Below, piece after piece: positions 10,601 to 24,076 of a stretch of DNA of 64,000 nt (positions are counted from its first letter, which is position 1; each line of letters begins with the position of its first letter). The position numbers were made by a program, and so were the translations under genes. The DNA is taken from assembly GCA_004009845.1 (NCBI GenBank), contig RMBW01000036.1:1-64000 (forward strand). The letters run 5' to 3'. This DNA is from Davidsoniella eucalypti. Its lineage: Eukaryota; Ascomycota; Sordariomycetes; Microascales; Ceratocystidaceae. The notes beneath the pieces are model-generated. The model worked only from the letters and a program-made list of their open reading frames with translations, made no database searches and had not been told where the DNA came from.

Positions 10601-13473
10601 GCTAGAGGGAGAAAAGAACAACAAGAAAAAGAAAGCTATAGAGGATCTACTGGTAGTAATAGAAAGTATAAGTATGTACATAGATCTTGGGTTCGCTTCG
10701 AAGAGAGCTAGAGCTAGATAGTCAGTCTATTGCGCCAGATAAAGTCCAAAAACTAAAGCTCAACTACGACCTACTTCTTTGGACCAAGTAATTTATTTCC
10801 TTGTCTTCTACCCTGCTAAATCAAACTATACTAGATAACAGCTTAACCTCCGTGCTCTTTTTGCATCCTTTGCTTTTTTGTCTGCATACCGCAACGGAGA
10901 CACTCCCTGACGACCTCTGTGGCCGATATGACGTTGACACCTAGAATGATTGCTAGAAGGGCGTTTAAGGGCCTGTCCGCCTATCTGTCTATCGACCTGT
11001 TTGCTTGCTCTATCGAACACCGATGCCAGTAGGGTTTGGCGAACTGTTAAACAAATACATAAGTACTTGAAAAGATCCTCTTCCTGCATCGGAAACCGCC
11101 GGTTGTTTGTTTGTTTCAGCAGCCATCGCCAACATCGATCCGGCGCTTGGTGAATATGTAAACATGAATATATACATGTACGTTGGTTAATGTCCCGTGG
11201 TATCTTATCTTTGGACTGTCTTGTTCCTATCTTGCTTCGCCCACCACTAGTGCCAGCCAGTAGAGAATGCCAAGTAGCCAAGAGTGGCATCCAAGGCAGA
11301 CAGACTTTGTGCTCGTTTCCCCTCATCTCGGCGGTTTCTATGGACGTCCAACACAAGAAGCATCAAGCATACAAAAAGGTAGTAACAGAAGTAACCATAG
11401 TCAGTGCTACACTGCTACTACTAGAGAACAACAGGGAATGAAAAAAAAAAGAAACCATGCGGCCGTGCCAACGTTTGATAAACTCTGATTCTCTATTTGT
11501 TTGAAACTAGTCATAAGATTTTCCCTGTTTTGGAATATGTCAGTGGCTGATTGGCTGACTCGGGACTTGTATACAGATGTAGTTCTCCTTGATAGTGACT
11601 TTCATCAGTTCCCGCTGCTATGGTTCCATGCGTATAAAACAAGGAAAGGCCGACAAAAAAGAGCGGTATTATTGCATTGCTGGCCAATAAGCATACATCA
11701 TGAAGATATACTGCATACATATATTGATTTAGCCTTGGTCTAGGCCATATATTGACTACAACGATATAGTGTTAGTAGGACAGACCGCCTTGTTTACTAC
11801 ATTCTGATAAGTGGGATTTAACTTTGACTTTTGCTTTTGGCCCATCTCGATCATCTCCGCTCTTTGAGATATAAGCCTGGTCTAATGGCCTCCCGAAAGG
11901 GCAGCCAAGAGAGTAGCTTGATCTTGATAGCTCCTTCTTTGCACCCATATGATAAAAATGTTAGCATTTTGAGTGTGGCTGAGTAGAGCGGAAGGCTTCA
12001 AAAAGGTCACCCCAATAATGTAGATGTCTGACTAAGAGATGTCGTAGCATGGTGTATTTTCTCTCTTTTTCTTTTTCTGTGCCTCTTGTGTATTATATTT
12101 TTTTTCTCGCTAGTTAGGGTTTACGAGTGAAGTACTCTAACGTAGTTCACAAAGGAATCGGAAATCTTTTACATGTCCACGAACACTTAAACACAATTTT
12201 GTCCACCAAAAATCATAGAATCAACGTATAAAAAGAATGTTTTATTTCCAGCTCTTTAAGCTTTGAAATAAGACCCACATTGCAAGGTGAAGTATCCTGC
12301 TACTATTGCAACATCCCTCAATCAACACCGAGACACAGAATCAGAGGCCGAAGGCCGCAACATGACAGCACGATCAATCCAGCTGTGCCTTTAGTTGTGA
12401 TCAAGTTTTACCTTGGGCTGTTTCTGGCTGCGTCTATACGCGAAGCGGGCGAGCGCAGCCATCTTGTCGACTTGCAAGCCGCGAGTTCCCTTTCTCGCCT
12501 GGGCAACTGACTATATGCCAACAAGGCTAAGCTCATGGGCACGGGTCGCATGGCTTCCTATACGCGATTTCTGTCGTCCTTTGTTTTGTTGTCCCTGGAA
12601 GGTGATTGAGCCTGTGGGCTACCTATTTCGACGTTGAGTGATACATGACAAAGCTTGGCTCAATGAGCGTCCAATAAGCATTTAGAATACCGATTATCAG
12701 ACTGAAGCTCAGGTAATGAATCATTTCTCATCCGTCTTCCTTTTTCATTGACTATCGAGATCGAGCGTCGGGTCTTAATCATATACCAAGTGGCTAGTTC
12801 GTAGGCAGCAAGTTAGAAGTAGATTGGGCTATACAGGCAAGTTTGATATGATGCGCGTTATCCTGGTTAGAAAACGACCAAAATCGACAGAGCTCGGACA
12901 TTTTTGCGATCTTTTAACAAACAGGCTTTTTTTTGGTTTCTGTATACATATATCTGCATTTTTACATCCCAACAGCTCTCCTATATCAGTAGTAGATGCA
13001 TAATAAGCCGGCGTCTTCTGGAAGGCTCTTTGACCAGCAAGTTGTGATGCAACTGGTAGCCTTGGCAACTCGTCGCTTACAGTTATCAATGCTTGTTGGA
13101 TGTGATGAAAAATATAGAGAGAAAACAAAAGTCTAGCTTTGGAAGCTATCTTGCAGCCGCAAGATACAAAAAAGAAACGCTAATCTCTTAATCTCTTATT
13201 GCGTATGGGCCCTACGATTCGAGTAAGTGTAGTGAGAAAAAGGAAAGAAAAAGACCAAAGACTGTATTCATGGTGGCTATGCTATGCTTAGAAGCGAAGT
13301 ATCATGACTTCACTGCCAAGACAACCCAGGAAAAAGGCCCCGGACTGTAGTTTCTTTTTTGCCAGTTCATATTAGTTAAGAAAAAAGCCCAAGTATAACA
13401 CACAAGCCTATAGCGCTTTTGACGATCTTTAGGCTCAGTTGGATAGTTCCTACTGTGACCCCTTCACGGTGTG

Positions 13474-13500
13474 AATGTTTCTCCCCCAAGGAGAAACACT
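13474..13500. repeat. Inverted repeat (11-bp stem, 5-nt loop)
   Basis: AATGTTTCTCC and GGAGAAACACT pair over 11 positions with one mismatch around the loop CCCAA. A smaller TTCAC/GTGAA palindrome lies directly upstream. It sits in the gene-poor region with no neighbouring gene end. Confidence 0.4.
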
Positions 13501-15308
13501 GAGAACAAGAAGAATCTGAGATACGCTTTGCCATCCCGCGTTGTTTCTAAAAGAGTTGTCAAGTGGAATGAATCATGTGCTCGTTCCTATGCTCAAGGAG
13601 ATATCCGGTTTCATGAACCTTCCGTCAAGGCATTACCGGGACCACAGCACCTCTGCATCTGCATGTGAAGTAAGAAGGCTGTGTTATAACCCGTTTCCTG
13701 CACTACACAAACGGCATTGCGAATGGCTTGTAAGCCTTCTTCTAGAATAACTCAATGTGGCACGGGAAATAGAAGAACTACTATGAAAAATGGCTGTTGT
13801 TGCCTGTTGCTCTTTGTCAAGTCTGCCACACCATTTTCAGCGCCGCACGGGCCCGTTGTTGGTTTTACCTTTCTGTAGTCTGCCTAAGCACAAGCAGATA
13901 AACGAAAAATAAGAGAGAGTTGCGAAATATGAACCCTGCTTTTCTCCAAGATATCGAAATTGCTCCTTCGCCCTGTTGTTTGTATATGATAGAAAGATAG
14001 AAGTGCCTAGTGTGGCGCTGTCGGTGATGAGGAGAAGATGTTCTAGAAACTTTATATGGCCCGTTCATTGATGCGTAAGATAAACCCCAGAGTAAGAGAA
14101 TTGGTTAATGAACGTTTACTATAGGCTCGAGCTTACCTACAGTTATAAACTCAAGATATACCGAACCTTCTGGCGTAATTGCGATTTGATAACTTTTCTA
14201 TAAATCTGGTGCAACCAGAATACGGCTGCAACCCAATTCAAGATATTCAACCCTAATATTATAGAATTATAATATGGGCACAGAATCGTCTCGTTGCCCT
14301 GTATATATCGATGAATCAACTTCGGCCGAAAGGTTAGCCGTAGATGCGTCTACTTGTATATGTAATGTAGCATGTGTAGGACCGAGAAACAGAGTTGTTG
14401 ATACTCTCACTAACGCTAAGCTCCATATGGTAACCTCTCCGCCATAGAAAGATAAGCCTGTTGACCCCATGTATGGACCTTTCTCTCTTTTGATGTGCAT
14501 ATATTGACTAATAATGTATAAGGCGTTGTAGATCACCACTTACAAGAATTACCGCTATGGGAGCTATAATATGTCTAGAGGCCGAGACATGATGTGGGCC
14601 CAAAATATATAGTTACATGTACTATATACAACATCACGCGTTGAAATGGACTTTGGCCTGTTTCGGTTTCTAGCTTGTAATTCAAGGCTTGGTGGGGGCC
14701 AAAAGTGCCTATTTACTCGCTAAACAGATAGCTTATTGTAGAGACTTAGTGGGCAGTATTGGCGCCTAAGTAAGCCCATATGATGTACGCCATGATAGGT
14801 TTTACCTTGTGATAACTTCAAGATGTAAATCTATAACAAACTATAAAATAATGAAATGTATCAGTAGGATACTCAAAACCACTCTCGGGCCTTGAGCCTA
14901 AACAGTAATATATTGAAGACTATATCAGGCTAGGAAAATGGGTTGTCTGCCACACCATGTTTTTATGAGGATAAGCTTACTAGGTGACTCGTTTCTACAT
15001 GGTCCTTTATCAATATGATTAATAAAGTTACTATGATAGGTGGGGTAGAGCCGATGTAATGATGAACTGATGGTCTCATATTGATGTCCACGTACCATGT
15101 GCTTATCCATTGTGGATATTGGCCGTATACTTCTTCACTTATGACGAATTATTATCAAATCTCTAAAACTAATCGCGGAAATCATGTTTCTCCTTGCTAA
15201 TAAAATTGACATATCACGATTAACAAAGATATTCATTATTATAGAATCTGTGTAACATTGCTTGACTAAAACTGTACGCTATAGATCTGTATCACCTAGT
15301 CCGAGGAA

Positions 15309-15338
15309 ACATAGCTCAAGACTTAATATGAGCTATGT
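15309..15338. repeat. Inverted repeat (perfect 10-bp stem)
   Basis: ACATAGCTCA at 15309-15318 is the exact reverse complement of TGAGCTATGT at 15329-15338, with a 10-nt loop. It could form a hairpin in a transcript or bind a dimeric protein; neither is shown. Confidence 0.4.
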
Positions 15339-16061
15339 AAGGTTTCGAAGTGAAAATGGACATATCAAAACATGAAAGTTATAAAGTACAAAAAAGCATG
15401 AACACCAGAAGTTTGATATACAAAGGAAACGTGTCGTAGCAGCATGAGGAACCAAAGAAAAGACAGAAAGGAAATGGTATAGTACAACGAAGCTGAGCAC
15501 CAAACAGCTGATATTAGTCCACTTCCAATATGGAGCAACTACCGGATGATACCAAGCCATGATGTCATGTTGAACAGCGCTGCTGCTTAGCCCATTGTTA
15601 TCGTATAAACATATGTTTACAGCCGAAGGGAATTTGAAGGAGATGAAGGCGTTTGTTGAAGATAGCCTTTTGTTGTTGAAAATAGATAGAGGTCAAAGAT
15701 TGATTAGTTGGTGTCTGTTGCCAGTAGACAAAGAGAGAATTTGAACCCCCTGGTAGTACGATGATATCCAGAGATGCTATCAACGTATGCCAATAGATGG
15801 CTCGGTGGTAGTGGGTTGTGTAGTCGTATATAGTTGATCTCGTAGGAAGGAAATGCTACATAGAGTTGCAAATGGATATTACAATGTATGTATGGCTTAG
15901 AGCGACGAGAGAGAAAGAGCTACTTGGCAGGAGCTAAAGGGTTCCAGCTAGCAGTGACTGTACAGCAGCACGATGGGTGACATAGGATGTGTATTGACGA
16001 AAGCAGGTGACTTGCTTGTAGAGAAACAAATTCAGATAGACCAAGAGAGGCTTGTCGTAGC

Positions 16062-16370
16062 TCAGTCTGTGTTCTTTGAAGAGGAGCATTTGGGCATTTG
16101 GTGAAAACGAGTTGTGCCAGCTTCAATATCCCAAGTCTTATGTGCGGACATATTTTGGAAGCAAGATTTAGCGAGAGTAATGTCATAGTCAGGGCGAGGG
16201 AGAACTGACTCCGGAGAAAACCAAGCACCCGTCATGTGAGCATAACTGTCATTGGTGAAGACATAGTCCTTACGAACAGATGAGCTATCTTTGCTCACAT
16301 GACTGGCTTCAGACTTAGGTTGGCTTCCTTTGCCCTTCTTGCCGTTGTTTCCAATGTTAGAGCCACCCAT
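16062..16370 (-). CDS. Possible small hypothetical protein, 102 aa
   Basis: The ATG at 16370 has a good eukaryotic context (ACCTCAAAAATGGGT) and is preceded on its strand by a pyrimidine-rich leader, as seen in front of the confident genes here, and by a 24-bp (AT)12 tract about 245 nt upstream. The predicted product starts MGGSNIGNNGKKGKGSQ, is Lys/Ser-rich for ~35 residues, then reads KDYVFTNDSYAHMTGAWFS and DYDITLAKSCF. I recognise no family. It has no signal peptide or membrane segment. The frame stays open for 73 codons upstream of this ATG, but that part is a low-complexity Ser/Pro/His leader. Splicing into the overlapping minus-strand frame (15920-16228) is possible and not excluded. 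It is the only plausible gene in the 17-kb desert and may be a non-coding locus. Confidence 0.3.
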   Translation of the reverse strand: MGGSNIGNNGKKGKGSQPKSEASHVSKDSSSVRKDYVFTNDSYAHMTGAWFSPESVLPRPDYDITLAKSCFQNMSAHKTWDIEAGTTRFHQMPKCSSSKNTD

Positions 16371-16613
16371 TTTTGAGGTGGGAAAGACCAATGAATAGAG
16401 TGTACAGTGAGAAGATAAATGGGGAGGGGAATAGAGAGGGGCAAGGCCATCTATGATGCCAGCAGTATGGGAAGAGAGGACGGATAGAAGTAGTATATGT
16501 GGTGACGTAGTATGAAGAGAAGAAGGAGATGGAGAAGGATAGGTGTGATGACCATGCAACGAAAGCATGATAGTCAAGAGAGAAGTCAACCGAGAAGTGG
16601 GAGACGAGAGCTC

Positions 16614-16637
16614 ATATATATATATATATATATATAT
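16614..16637. repeat. (AT)12 dinucleotide microsatellite
   Basis: Twelve uninterrupted AT units lie about 245 nt upstream of the ATG of the possible small minus-strand gene. It might act as a TATA-like element or be a simple repeat. Confidence 0.85.
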
Positions 16638-16850
16638 CGAATAAGTAAGACTGTTGAGGAGTTGTGAACAACAGTCTGTTACGCTAACTAGGTCGGAGCG
16701 GAAGATAAAAATTAGGGCTAATATCTAGGTGCTCATAGCAGAGTGCCAACTTGAGGAGCTAAAAGTTGATAACGTATGAATATAGACAACAAAATTATAA
16801 AGAGTGGCTTTTTTTGGTCAGCAACAGGTATAGCTTATTGAGCTTACACA

Positions 16851-16871
16851 AGCATTTGCTCGACAAATGCT
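16851..16871. repeat. Inverted repeat (perfect 8-bp stem, 5-nt loop)
   Basis: AGCATTTG and CAAATGCT pair perfectly around the loop CTCGA. It is an isolated hairpin in gene-poor DNA. Confidence 0.4.
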
Positions 16872-19800
16872 GAGATATGAGCTAGACTGTTTGGTCTTGT
16901 ATTATAGATGCTAGAATCTTGCTATAGGATGCCGCTTGTATAGTCTATCCAAGAAATAGAAAAATAAAGAGAGGAATGCCTCTGGTTAAAATGAAATGCC
17001 GTAACCAACAGGTAGAAATTAGTCCCCCGATCAGCTACATATAAAGAATAAGCCGAAAGATAAGTATTCGGAATACCCATAGGCTTTGTTGATCCGTCTA
17101 AGCATATTGACAGCTGAAATATTGTTGACGTATATAGAGCACCGGCAATAAGCACGAGACAAGAACTTCTCGTCAGCTTTCCTCTGTTGATAGAAGACCT
17201 TGGGTTGAATTTTACTTCGGCTTCGATTCATTAGGTCCCTACAGTGCTGTGTAGTGCCGAAAAGGCAACTATAACTTGATACTACATAAAGTTCCTATAT
17301 GGTAGGCTTTCGCCTAATCACGCAACGTATCAATTTTTTTAGCGCTAGAGAGCTTTTGATATCAACTCAGGTTACTATCGGCAATGTTCTGCTTAAACAT
17401 TTTCTTCAAGTCTAAAAAACTTATGGAATCACCCGGCTGCCAATTTCTATGGATTGTGCCCAACACCAGATGTAAAAAAAGAAAGTAACCTATTGGCAAA
17501 CCTCTTTTTCGGCTCTATTGCTCAACAAATATGCGGCTAATTAGTATTACTATCCATGTTTGGCTCGAAAGAGCATAAGTAGTTTCTATTCGGGTTTCAC
17601 GCTTACGGCGCTTATACGGCCAAACTTGGTGTTTATGCCAAGCGAAGTATATGAAGTCAGAGCCTACATAGAGTATTCATGACAGCTACGCGGTTCTGCC
17701 CAATATTGTATCTTGATTTCCAGCTAGCGCAATATATGTGCTATTGTCTGGAGGAGTATTACAGTGCGTATCGGCGTTAGCGATGAAATCCTGGACCTAA
17801 GCCCAATACAGCAATAAGACGTGATGGTGTCAAGTTGAACCACACCATACACATCTTCCTAATTCTTTTCGTGAATCTTTAAACCCTTCTAATTAGCCCA
17901 AATCATGTCTATTGACTAATAAGCCCAAAGTACACGTCTTCCTAGATATTTTCCCGAATTAAACAACAACCATATACCGAGATACATTACCGAGATATAT
18001 TGTATATTAGCTCGATTAACCACGTGAAACCCTCCCGGCTTGAAAGTTGGATTCATAGTCAGGCTAGAGAATAGCATCAAGCCTTGTCAGCAGCACATGG
18101 TAGGCTTAGCCCTTTTCATAAAGTAATATTATTACTTCACATATGACATCCAAAGCCATGGAGGCATTGCTATCTATAGATATATATGATATGCCCTGTA
18201 TATCAAAATCATCATCGTCAACATCACATTCATAGATGTAGGAGTTCATACCTAGCCGTTATATCCCATAGTAGTAAACCACGATTTCCTCATCAATCTA
18301 TGCCTGAAGATACCAAGCTTATTCAAACCCGGGCCTCAAAACATCATCACTGACGCAAAGTGAGCGTAGAAGAACAAATCAAAGAGGACAAGTTCACAGC
18401 TATCCATAGCCGGTTACCGAGAGCCTAAAAGACTTGCCAAGACCACTATTCTAAGGACATTCCTATTGCAGTTTAACTTCCTCTATCAACAATGAGGCTG
18501 TGAACGCAAACTTCATGATACTGTCAGCCAAAGATTCCAATAAATACCTGTCGCCTTACGCTTGCCATGTGCCAAGACCCGAAGTAGCTATCTATAGTAT
18601 TACCAAATAATACGTCGACTATCTCCTGTCTCCCCCCAAATCTATATCACTTCACCCCCACACGATCCAATTGGGCCATCAAGTACTACTTGCATGTACT
18701 AACACAGTCAAAGGTCCGACGGCCGGGATCCTAACACCTAGGAATGCCGGTTGTAGGCTATGGCGTCGTTCCTTTTTCCTTAACCCGGCGAGACGATGTA
18801 TGCTAGCTAACTCCCAGCTAACGAAGAGACTACGACTCTGACAAGTCCCGAGAACGTCGGGATAATACCTTGAGTTTAAGCGTCCGCGGAATATAGGCTC
18901 GACCTAGTTCCTCGTCTGCGGCTTTAAAGTTTGGTGCATTTTAATTGCCGGCTATGGTATTGCTCCAATGCCGTACTTACCAATGAGATGTACTATTTCG
19001 GGCATTGTCGCGTTGAGCAGACCAGTGCAATATATGCTTCATACTCAAGGTTGATGTAATTTTTAAATGTACCATCATTTCTGATTAGAACGTTGCTATC
19101 TCTTCACTCAAGCTGGGCAAATGCATACCTATATCCAGCAAAAATGATACCTTGTATTGGCTGATATATAAATGTTGGGATGAAGCTATTTGTGGAAGAA
19201 ACACTTGTTATGGAATCTTGTATAAATTCCGTATTTGTTAAAAACATAACATCAGCCTTGAAAAGGTGCATTTTTATACATAGTTACCCATTTCAAGTTT
19301 GTAGGTCTAAACCATATGACGACGGGGGCATCTTGTGCAAAAAATCTAGGTTCTTTTGCTTCTAGAAGCCAGATGTTACTCTATGGAATTCACAACTAGT
19401 ATGCATAGATTGTAATAGAATTCTACCAAGCTATATATGAACAAACATGAACGGGCTGTCTTCCGGGCTTTTATCTTGGCATAGATATACCTCGCCTAAT
19501 ATTTTCTTTTGAGAGGAGGCCAACCACCTACAAACACCAAAGACGTATCAATAATCGTATCCGATAAATTCTCGCTAGTCAAAAAATGATATAATACTTC
19601 ATACTTTTTTTTTCCAATAGCAAAGCCACAAAAAGGCTTTCAACCTCCACTTAATCAACCAAAACATCCCGCAAAGATCCTATAGCTTGTTGGTTGATAT
19701 CCCACGTAGTATTATTGTGCCACATTTATCTTACCGCTTCTTTCTTCATAGGGTCGGTCAACTACATCGGCATGGCCGTGTCTCCAGAGCATCAAAATAC

Positions 19801-21980
19801 ACAAGCCAAGAGATTTCCTGTCACACCTGCTATTGGTGCCCAATGGCTCTTGTTATATCCAGTTTGCTAACAGTTACTTTTTATCTATCCTTTACCGATA
19901 TGGGCTAGTCGGATGCCGTTTCGCTACCGAGGAGGAAACAGATTCAACATCGCCCGTGTAGATACGTGGTGGTATCTTACAATGCTCTCATGCCTTTCCC
20001 ATGTGGCAATTGTGTCAGTAGGTTGCCAGTCATGAAGGAAGGGAGGTCAGCATTTCACTTGTCAGAAATTCAGCAGGACAAGGTTGTGTCCTTTTTTGCA
20101 GGATAAATACAAGATGAAGCTAGATCAGCAAAAATATTGACCATACGGGAACAAGTGATTATCATTCGAATATGCACAAACGGCTTGATTCCACACGAAG
20201 CCGGTCGTTCAGGTTGTCCACATCTTGTATGTAGTTGTTTATAACCCTAGTTGCGTATATAACCCTACTATGGTTAAGTGCTCGGAGAATTTTCAACTCT
20301 TGTGGTTGTATTAGTAGTTGTTTTGACTATATTGGAGACAGTAGATGCATGAAGAGAACCGATGGTTTCACGGGAAGCAAAGACATTTGATAATTACCGG
20401 CATAAGAGCTAAAAAATCGTGAGCTGACGTTGGTTATCATTGGGTCTCTCCAACTTCGTTAAGGTATCACAACAGGGTCCAAAAGGCATGTTTATCTTGG
20501 CTTGGGCTGGCAACATAGCAATAGCTTCCCCAAATTAAAGATTAAAATCGGGGTTGCTAGTGAGTTTTCTATTCCATTGCGATACCTTTGTTTAGGAATA
20601 AGAAAGATAGAGGGGCAGCTTGAAATGAGGAGTAGCTGTTGATTCAAGACAAGGCGAGCTTTCTATAGCGATATAATGCGAGATATCCGCCACCTAAGAG
20701 AATAAGTGAGCTCGATCAAGCGGCTCTTTTTCCCTTGCTTTTCTAATTGTTATATATTCTTTCCCCCAAAAACCCCATGCGGCTCTCAGTGTGTCCCCAA
20801 AGAAAGATTCTAATTCCAACAACATGCCATAGAATGGGTGGGAATGGGAATGTTTTCAATCGGTAGTATATAATAGACAAGCGCGATTTTATGGTTCAGA
20901 AGAAAAGCAGCGATAATGTCTGGCAGTTAAATGGGCAGTGTCCTCGGGGGATCTGTCCGAAAGTTAACTAACTTGTCCATGCGAAACCAGGACGAACAGG
21001 CGGCCTTAGAGAGTTGCATTTTCTGCGGGGGAAACCAAACAAAACAGTGTATACATATAACTAGTAGTGGTATACAGAGAACAAAAAAGCGGCTGGAGAA
21101 AAATAATCAGCGGCTAGTGTTTCCCAGTTTGCAGCGCAAGGTTGCAGTCTCAAAGTTCGACGTCACCCTGTATGGATTGATGGCCGAGGGTATTGACGCT
21201 GAAATACATGTATCTACATAGATGACCCGAGTATTAACCTCGGAGGCTGGAAACTCGCCAAAACAGGGAAAAAAACGAGCAGGGTATGCATAAGCGTGAC
21301 GCGCTGTCCTTTTGCCAGTAATTCCGGTTGCAGCGGAAGTTGATATGACTCTTGTGATTTTACCTAGTCTTCCGTTTCTTTTTTTTCTCTAATTTCCACT
21401 ACTTTGGTTTGACTGGCGGTACCTAAGAAGTAGAAGACTAGAACCTCAGCAACCGAATACCACGTGACCACCAGATACATGACAAAGTCCGTACATATAT
21501 AGGGAGCATAGGGAGACTTCAGGGCTTGGCCAGAGAAGGAACCACTGAAATGATCTCTATGATTTATGGCGCACATGATGACGACATGATTCTCATAACA
21601 TGCAGAGTATACAGATACATACGTATAGATATATAATAGAGCGCAAATTTCACCGTAACTCACCAACTGCATACTGAATGAGTGGTCTAGCTTGGCGCAG
21701 ATCCGGGGAAAAAGAAGGAATCTCTTAGGCTCATGATTAATAGGTGGACTATGGAAGGGGGCGTAAAGAAGGGGTGCAGGCTGGAATTCAAGAGGTCACG
21801 CGCACTCCTTGAGCCGCTCTAGTGAAACGATGGCGAGCCATTGAAGCGTTTTTATAGGAAGCGTTATCAGGATATACAAAATTGGTTAGAAGAGGCGGCT
21901 CACGTGCACTTCATGTGCTGTAAGAATTTATAAGAATCTTAGGCGGCAAATTTTCCAGTCAGATAAAGAAAAGACTCTCT

Positions 21981-22071
21981 TGACGACAAGAAAGAGAAGA
22001 AAAAAAAATAAGAAAAAAAAAGAAAAAGAAGAAAAAAAAACCGAGAAAAAATTAAAATAAAAAAAGCAACG
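21981..22071. repeat. Polypurine tract
   Basis: Roughly 90 bases on the plus strand are almost only A and G, with several A runs of 7-9. Such tracts can form unusual structure, exclude nucleosomes or mark an old poly(A) insertion. It is the longest one-strand purine tract I noticed in this half of the window. Confidence 0.6.
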
Positions 22072-24076
22072 CAAGTCGCTTACGATAGTCACAAGCTTTT
22101 TGCGGCTATTGCTGCTTTGGTTTGGGTGTCATCTGATTGGCCGTAGAAACAGTCTGGGGAAGGCCTGTACATAATCCTGCTCAAGAGCAACTGACCAATC
22201 AGAGCCCTTTTCAGCCATTGTGGGCCTCGTCTGTCGAATTCTTTTCTATTGTTTATTTTATTTATTTAACCTTTTACTCTTTATGTGGATCACGTGGATC
22301 CGACCCTAGTATTGGTTCCAGTTTCCTTTTTATTTTTGCGCAGAGAAAGACGGCGGTCGCGCCTTCCTTTTTATTTATTTTTCATTTGTTCTTTCTGTTC
22401 TTCTCCCCACTTATTTATTGGAACAGACCCACTCCACCTTCCGTGGTGTCCCCATGGGGCACTTGTGCAGAGAAACAGTAGCGAAAATCGTCAAAGCAAG
22501 CACCCAAGTATAGAATTGTCAGATGAAAATGAATGTCAGAACTTTCTGCAACTGCCAATTTGAAGCCGTGACCGAGAGACGACCAACATGACATCGCGTT
22601 GCTCAGATATACAGCGTCTCTTTGACTGGCCAATTAATATGTTTTGCTTGTACGAGCATTTATGCTGCTGAATATCAAGGAATTGACTTAGTTTCCGGGC
22701 GGAGGATGTCAAGCCGCTTAGCGAACAAGGGGGGGTGGGCATAAGCCGAAAAAAACACTAGTGCTAAGACTAAACTAGAAAACCTGGGGTAATTAGAAGA
22801 TCTGGCAAGTTGACTAGGCTATGACAACCAGAAACAGACGTAGAACTTTTTTCTTTCTTTCTGTTTCCTTTGTGTCGTTCTTTCTTTATTTCCTTCTCTT
22901 GCGTGAATCAGGTGCCTTGGAAACACGAGTAACGTGCGACATTTCCAACGTCTATTTCCGGCACTCGATGGCTCAAAAACTTGTGCCCAGTAGCGTGTTG
23001 GTCTTACTGACCCTTTATTATTATTATACTTTTGACCATGACGTATGTTTGCCCTTGCCAGTGGTAGAAATGTAGGGCCCTATGATGTCTGAGATTACTC
23101 CGTCCTTTGTGTATAGCGCAAAGAAAAAATTGCGTCAGACTCGTTGCTTCTTTTCTCGCCTTGCCGTGATTGTCACTTGAAAATGAAAGGCAAGCATATG
23201 ATCAATGAAAATGAAAAGCAAAAGGGAATCCTAAAACCAAAAACCAAAAAAGAGAAGACAACGCACTCGTTTAATGCTACCTGTGGCTTCTTCATTGCAA
23301 CTCTCGGTCAACTGTAGGCCGTAGCTGGCTTTGGCCATGACAATTGGCCTTTTTTCCCCGCATTCCACTTACATATAAGGTAGTGTAATGTCATGTAATA
23401 TAATGCTGGAGCAAACCACACTAGCCGGCGCCGTATTAAACGGCCCTGCCCTGGACAAATAATGCCGATGCACACCATAGAGGGTGGTAGCTTTATATGG
23501 ACGAGCATCCTGAAGATCTACCACGGCTACTGCGTAACATCACACGGAAACTCTTTGGGAACAGGCTGGCATCACGGCGTTTTCTCTCTAGCTAGCTTCC
23601 TGGCGGTGGGTACATATATATCCAGTTCTTGAATATTATCCGCGGTCCTTTCGTTTTTTTGTAGCTTTCTTCCTGCTGCCTGTGCTGCACAAGGATGCGC
23701 GTCCGTGTGCTGCGTGCCGTGTCTGTTAATTTGAACATGTACAATTTATATTGCGGTGTTTAGCCTAGCGTGACGTTATACCCATATCTGTACAGGGAGC
23801 CTGTCTCGCAGAAGAAGAAAAGCAGGTCGATCTATAGCTGTAGTTGTATCAGTATTGATATAAGCTTGCGCTAGACGACGTGGAATCTAACAGTTGAATT
23901 AGAAACGCCACCCTCTGTTTGGGAAGCTCTAAAAGCTCTACAAGTAAAACGCTGCCTCGGGACTCTCGTCCGAGTCGGGATGGGCAAGTGCGCCAAAGCA
24001 AGCAACTGCCCTCTGGTGCTGCTGCTAGTGGTAGTAGTGATAGCGCTCCTTCCTCCTTCTTTTATTTCCCGGTGTG

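Larger units (their letters stand above)
7628..16061. other. Gene-poor region, first half of the large desert
   Basis: About 8.4 kb upstream of the calcipressin gene with no reading frame that looks like a gene. The longest frame, on the minus strand at 10826-11356, has irregular composition and no recognisable domain. No tRNA A/B-box pair was found. Local structures include an 11-bp hairpin with one mismatch at 13474-13500 and a perfect 10-bp stem at 15309-15338. Composition is near that of other intergenic DNA here, without extreme AT bias. It may hold regulatory DNA, non-coding RNA genes or decayed elements; I cannot tell which. Confidence 0.5.

Noticed and set aside
10826..11356. 176-codon minus-strand frame in the desert
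   Set aside because: Irregular composition, no domain, no conserved start or splice extension; expected by chance in 17 kb of this base composition.
15720..15770. GGTTCAAATTC on the minus strand, tRNA B-box-like
   Set aside because: The T stem does not pair and no D arm is recognisable.
19295..19345. YDDGGILC on the plus strand, reminiscent of a reverse transcriptase YxDD box
   Set aside because: Wrong strand relative to the possible copia trace at 19020-19058 and no flanking RT motifs.
20931..21221. 96-codon plus-strand frame with CIFCGG
   Set aside because: A single CxxC is not enough for a zinc motif; no leader or splice support.
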